A stretch of DNA of 64,000 nt from JAYPAN01 sp049597955 (GTDB lineage: Bacteria > Pseudomonadota > Alphaproteobacteria > RS24): assembly GCA_049597955.1 (NCBI GenBank), contig JBMYND010000012.1, forward strand, positions 1 to 64,000, in the 5' to 3' direction. Below the pieces are notes generated by a model that did not search any database, was not told the DNA's origin, and saw only the letters and a list, made by a program, of their open reading frames with translations. Both the position numbers and the translations under genes were made by a program. This document shows, piece after piece, positions 63,778 through 64,000 of the stretch (positions within the stretch are counted from its first letter, which is position 1; each line of letters opens with the position of its first letter).

Positions 63778-64000
63778 ATGCGTCGTGTCGCGGTTACCGG
63801 TCTCGGTATTGTTTCAAGCATTGGCAATAATGCCCAGGAAGTATCGGCCAGCCTGGCCGAGGGGCGGTCGGGCATTCGCACTGAAACCGAGCAGGTGGAA
63901 AAAGGCTTTCGCAGCCAGATTGCCGGTCGCCCGACGCTTGATGTAACAGAAGCGGTGGACAAGCGCGTGCGCCGTTTCATGGGCGATGGCGCGGCGTGGA
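63778..64000 (+). CDS. fabB: 3-oxoacyl-ACP synthase I FabB (3' partial)
   Basis: The visible 74 residues begin RRVAVTGLGIVSSIG, the standard start of beta-ketoacyl-ACP synthases I/II, and continue to RRFMGDGAAW. The catalytic Cys and His lie outside the window. Its place directly after fabA identifies FabB, which extends the cis-3 product of FabA. TAGGGG at about 63767-63772 may be the ribosome-binding site. Confidence 0.92.
   Translation, partial: MRRVAVTGLGIVSSIGNNAQEVSASLAEGRSGIRTETEQVEKGFRSQIAGRPTLDVTEAVDKRVRRFMGDGAAW

Overview
The window comes from an alphaproteobacterium, probably a free-living aquatic one. Four things point there: an Irr-type Fur regulator next to fabA-fabB, the redox pair RegB/RegA beside a SenC/Sco gene, the DNA-repair gene mmcB, and the order rpsT / rhodanese / dnaA / dnaN / recF / gyrB with mutM-ubiE-ubiB close by. 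Base composition and codon use look even throughout. I see no insertion sequence, prophage, CRISPR array, tRNA or rRNA. The left edge cuts a large surface-type protein and the right edge cuts fabB.

Layout. 1-7 kb: a 5'-truncated protein with cadherin-like domains; a two-gene operon encoding a PlcP-like metallophosphoesterase and a glycosyltransferase behind a good Pho box (phosphate-starvation lipid remodelling); a small secreted protein; a rhodanese; a DUF4396 membrane protein; and a DUF4212/sodium-solute symporter pair. 7-25 kb: a carbohydrate-use region. It holds a GH3 glycosidase and an alpha-glucan locus with a TonB-dependent receptor, a tryptophan-halogenase-like flavoprotein, an esterase, a secreted GH13 alpha-amylase, a GH13 alpha-glucosidase, a GH97 glucosidase, a SLC45/GPH-type MFS sugar carrier, a LacI regulator, and an unusual Gfo/Idh-aldo/keto reductase fusion. 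Two of its promoter regions carry helically phased TGCA-containing repeats that look like one regulator's operators.

25-37 kb: mixed genes: a DUF481 outer-membrane protein, an SDR, DUF6165, a GT10 glycosyltransferase, a saccharopine-dehydrogenase-like enzyme, a spinster-type MFS carrier, YciB, a HAD phosphatase and a large RND/MMPL exporter. 37-42 kb: mmcB, then regA and regB (minus strand) diverging from senC (plus strand), and a class A penicillin-binding protein. RegB keeps the redox cysteine (C264), the histidine (H224) and the GGxxNPF quinone motif. 42-49.8 kb: gyrB, recF, dnaN, dnaA, a rhodanese and rpsT, all on the minus strand, with strongly phased A-tracts between rpsT and the dnaA unit.

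49.9-64 kb: housekeeping genes: enoyl-CoA hydratase, mutM, ubiE-ubiB, coaBC-dut, Rrf2-cysK-moeB-like, a D-2-hydroxyacid dehydrogenase, an SH3 protein, katG, irr, fabA and fabB. katG has a consensus sigma70 promoter with a perfect Irr-type palindrome 3 bp upstream of its -35 box. This suggests that iron or haem status, sensed by the adjacent irr product, controls catalase-peroxidase.

The most interesting items are the Pho-box plcP-glycosyltransferase operon, the phased TGCA operators, the halogenase-like enzyme and the bifunctional oxidoreductase of the glucan region, and the curved DNA upstream of the dnaA unit. All are readings of sequence only; nothing was searched or computed.
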